Shown piece after piece: positions 62,682 to 64,000 of a stretch of DNA of 64,000 nt. This DNA is from Vibrio ouci. GTDB taxonomy: Bacteria; Pseudomonadota; Gammaproteobacteria; Enterobacterales; Vibrionaceae. Location of the stretch: the NCBI RefSeq assembly GCF_004551525.1, contig NZ_SATR01000012.1, positions 59,565 through 123,564 of the forward strand, written 5' to 3'. Each line of letters starts with the position of its first letter. Positions within the stretch are counted from its first letter, which is position 1. The translations under genes and the position numbers were made by a program. The notes under the pieces were generated by a model. The model saw nothing but the letters and a program-made list of their open reading frames with translations, searched no databases and was not told the DNA's origin.

Positions 62682-63797
62682 GTGAACTATCAAATTATTA
62701 CCCAATCATCGCAATTGGAAGAGGTGTGTCAAAGCGCACGCAATGTGGATGTCGTAATGCTCGATACGGAGTTTGTCCGTACGCGAACATATTATCCGCA
62801 ACTTGGCTTAATTCAGCTTTTCGATGGTGACAAATTATCACTGATTGACCCGACTGTTATTGACGATATGACGGCGTTCGTTGAGCTGCTAAAAGACACC
62901 TCAGTTCTTAAAGTGCTGCATGCTTGTGGTGAAGATTTAGAAGTGTTCCACAATAGCTTTGGCTGTCTACCGTATCCAATGGTAGATACCCAACTGATGG
63001 CGGCATTCCTTGGTCATGGCTTGTCGACAGGATTCGCTGCTCTGGTGGAAAATTACCTAGGTGTCGAACTGGATAAAAGTGAATCACGTACCGATTGGCT
63101 GGCAAGACCGCTTTCAGACAAGCAGCTAGAATACGCTGCAGCTGATGTTTTCTACTTGCAGCCTCTATACGAGCAGCTATTTGAAAAAATCACTCAAGCG
63201 GGCTGGTGGGAAGCTGCGCAACAAGAGAGTGACCTCGCGGCATCAAAACGCATCAAAACCGTCAATCAAGAGATGGCCTATCTTGACGTCAAAGGCGCAT
63301 GGCAGCTTAAACCAAGTGAGCTTGCTATCCTTAAACCGTTAGCCACTTGGCGACTCAAAGAAGCATTGCGTAGAGACTTAGCGCTGAACTTCGTGTTTAA
63401 AGAGAATGACCTTCTCACCATCGCTAAGCTAGGTATTCAAAATCGTAACCGTATGGAACAAGAGGGCATGGATCCTCGCTCTGTACAGCGCCACAGCGCA
63501 CGTATTATCTCCATGGTGAAGCAAGCGAGGATGACGCCTGTAGAAGAATACCCAGAGAAGATAGAACGTCTTATGGATATGCCAGGTTATAAGCAGAAGT
63601 TCAAAGTGCTTAAAGATGAAGTGAAACGCGCTTCAGTAGCAAGTGGCTTAGCTACTGAGTTTTTGGCCTCTAAGAAGCAACTGAACCAGCTAATGAGTTG
63701 GGTGTGGAAGAAAGACCGCGACCCTGCGAAGTTGCCTGACGTGATGCAAAGCTGGCGACTAGAGTTGTTTGGTGAAAAGCTCAATAAACTGCTTTAA
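62682..63797 (+). CDS. rnd: Ribonuclease D
   Basis: 371 residues from GTG at 62682: the protein then begins MNYQIIT as in E. coli RNase D, with GAGAAG upstream. The in-frame start at 62604 would place the fadD terminator inside the gene. DEDD exonuclease: LDTEFVRTRTYYPQ (Asp/Glu), HACGEDLEVF, and YAAADVFYLQPLY with the last Asp and Tyr. Two HRDC domains follow (about 210-290 and 295-370). It trims tRNA 3' ends. The order fadD-rnd is conserved with E. coli. Confidence 0.97.
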   Translation: MNYQIITQSSQLEEVCQSARNVDVVMLDTEFVRTRTYYPQLGLIQLFDGDKLSLIDPTVIDDMTAFVELLKDTSVLKVLHACGEDLEVFHNSFGCLPYPMVDTQLMAAFLGHGLSTGFAALVENYLGVELDKSESRTDWLARPLSDKQLEYAAADVFYLQPLYEQLFEKITQAGWWEAAQQESDLAASKRIKTVNQEMAYLDVKGAWQLKPSELAILKPLATWRLKEALRRDLALNFVFKENDLLTIAKLGIQNRNRMEQEGMDPRSVQRHSARIISMVKQARMTPVEEYPEKIERLMDMPGYKQKFKVLKDEVKRASVASGLATEFLASKKQLNQLMSWVWKKDRDPAKLPDVMQSWRLELFGEKLNKLL

Positions 63798-63832
63798 CTC
63801 CCCCAACAATTCATTAGTCAAGATAGACCAAC

Positions 63833-63852
63833 AAAAAGGGCTTCCAATTGGA
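63833..63852 (+). terminator. Left half of the rnd terminator, interrupted by an insertion sequence
   Basis: AAAAAGGGCTTCC, AATT, GGA and then the IS end. The missing right arm (AGCCCTTTTT) should lie on the far side of the IS, beyond the window. The last 9 bp (CCAATTGGA) fit a 9-bp target duplication. Confidence 0.6.
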
Positions 63853-63871
63853 CTGTCTCTTATACACAATT

Positions 63872-63899
63872 CCCCAAGCCACAGCTTGGGGATTTTTTT
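63872..63899 (+). terminator. Terminator-like hairpin inside the IS left end
   Basis: CCCCAAGC, CACA, GCTTGGGG, A, T7. It should stop transcripts entering the IS from rnd, limiting accidental transposase synthesis. Confidence 0.8.
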
Positions 63900-63955
63900 G
63901 AACTAATTGCATGTTCCATGATCTGATCATCTAAGCAATGACAAGGATGATTACC

Positions 63956-64000
63956 ATGACTTATATAGAGCCAACTCTTTGGGCGCAAAAGCAATTCGGT
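63956..64000 (+). CDS. IS4/Tn5-family transposase, N-terminal fragment cut by the window edge
   Basis: Only 15 residues are visible (MTYIEPTLWAQKQFG). The pattern W-A-x3-F-G near the start is common to IS50-like transposases (followed in the family by LGD.RR). The SD AAGGA lies 8 bp upstream. The assignment rests on this, the IS end and position. Whether the gene is intact is unknown. Confidence 0.7.
   Translation, partial: MTYIEPTLWAQKQFG

Larger units (their letters stand above)
63853..64000 (+). mobile_element. Left end of an IS4/Tn5-family insertion sequence
   Basis: The end CTGTCTCTTATACACAATT matches the Tn5/IS50 outside end at 17 of 19 positions. Inside are a strong hairpin (63872-63899), two Dam sites GATC (63920-63923, 63925-63928) and the start of a transposase gene. 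The rest lies beyond the window. The inserted DNA splits the rnd terminator. Confidence 0.85.

Noticed and set aside
63853..63871. Possible sequencing-adapter contamination, since the Tn5 mosaic end is used in library kits
   Set aside because: The bases after the 16-nt match differ from the adapter, and an internal hairpin, Dam sites and a transposase start follow, as expected of a real IS end.

Overview
This window reads as a stretch of Vibrio chromosome. It has vibrio-type syntenic blocks (tig-clpP-clpX-lon-hupB-ppiD; cmk-rpsA-ihfB-lapAB-pyrF; lolA-rarA-serS), DctBD with a TRAP dicarboxylate transporter, an ERIC-like repeat, and proteins that align closely with Vibrionaceae and E. coli families. 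This is inference from recognised proteins and gene order; no database was searched. The species cannot be fixed from the sequence alone.

Layout. 1-4915: the end of selO, then a hybrid sensor kinase paired with a periplasmic binding protein on the minus strand. 5118-11689: an OmpR-type two-component pair followed by a sugar ABC transporter, arranged like the GltR/GtrS-GtsABCD glucose system of Pseudomonas. 11690-18564: a dctPQM TRAP transporter with a well-spaced sigma-54 promoter, facing its DctBD regulators. 19071-27869: the protein quality-control block (tig, clpP, clpX, lon with a heat-shock type promoter, hupB, ppiD) and a small ComEA-like protein. 28011-33360: cmk, rpsA with a structured leader, ihfB, lapAB, pyrF. 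33603-34790: an accessory-looking gene with a divergent RelA/SpoT-type nucleotidyltransferase domain, lying alone between two terminators. 34823-38952: miaE, a membrane-anchored protein of unknown function, cysB and a methyltransferase. 39259-43606: a second TrpX-type ABC system and a diguanylate cyclase. 43603-49617: dusC, a lone type IV pilin-like gene, a YecA-family protein, lolA, rarA and serS. 49756-63797: ansA, sppA, fadH with a FadR-type operator, purU, yoaA, tsaB, slp, an alpha/beta hydrolase, fadD and rnd. 63853-64000: the left end of a Tn5/IS4-family insertion sequence that landed in the middle of the palindromic terminator of rnd.

How the genes fit together. Three binding-protein-dependent transport operons (sugar ABC, dicarboxylate TRAP, TrpX-type ABC) each carry a strong hairpin right after the binding-protein gene, which would favour excess binding protein over membrane subunits. 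Two are flanked by a dedicated two-component system and the third by a c-di-GMP synthase. fadH and fadD serve fatty-acid oxidation. Most of the rest is housekeeping, and most transcription units end in clear intrinsic terminators.

The least explained items are the RelA/SpoT-like gene (33603-34790), the kinase plus TrpX-type binding protein pair (830-4915), the structured leader at 38953-39258, the 110-bp inverted-repeat element that supplies part of the ihfB promoter, and the insertion sequence in a terminator.
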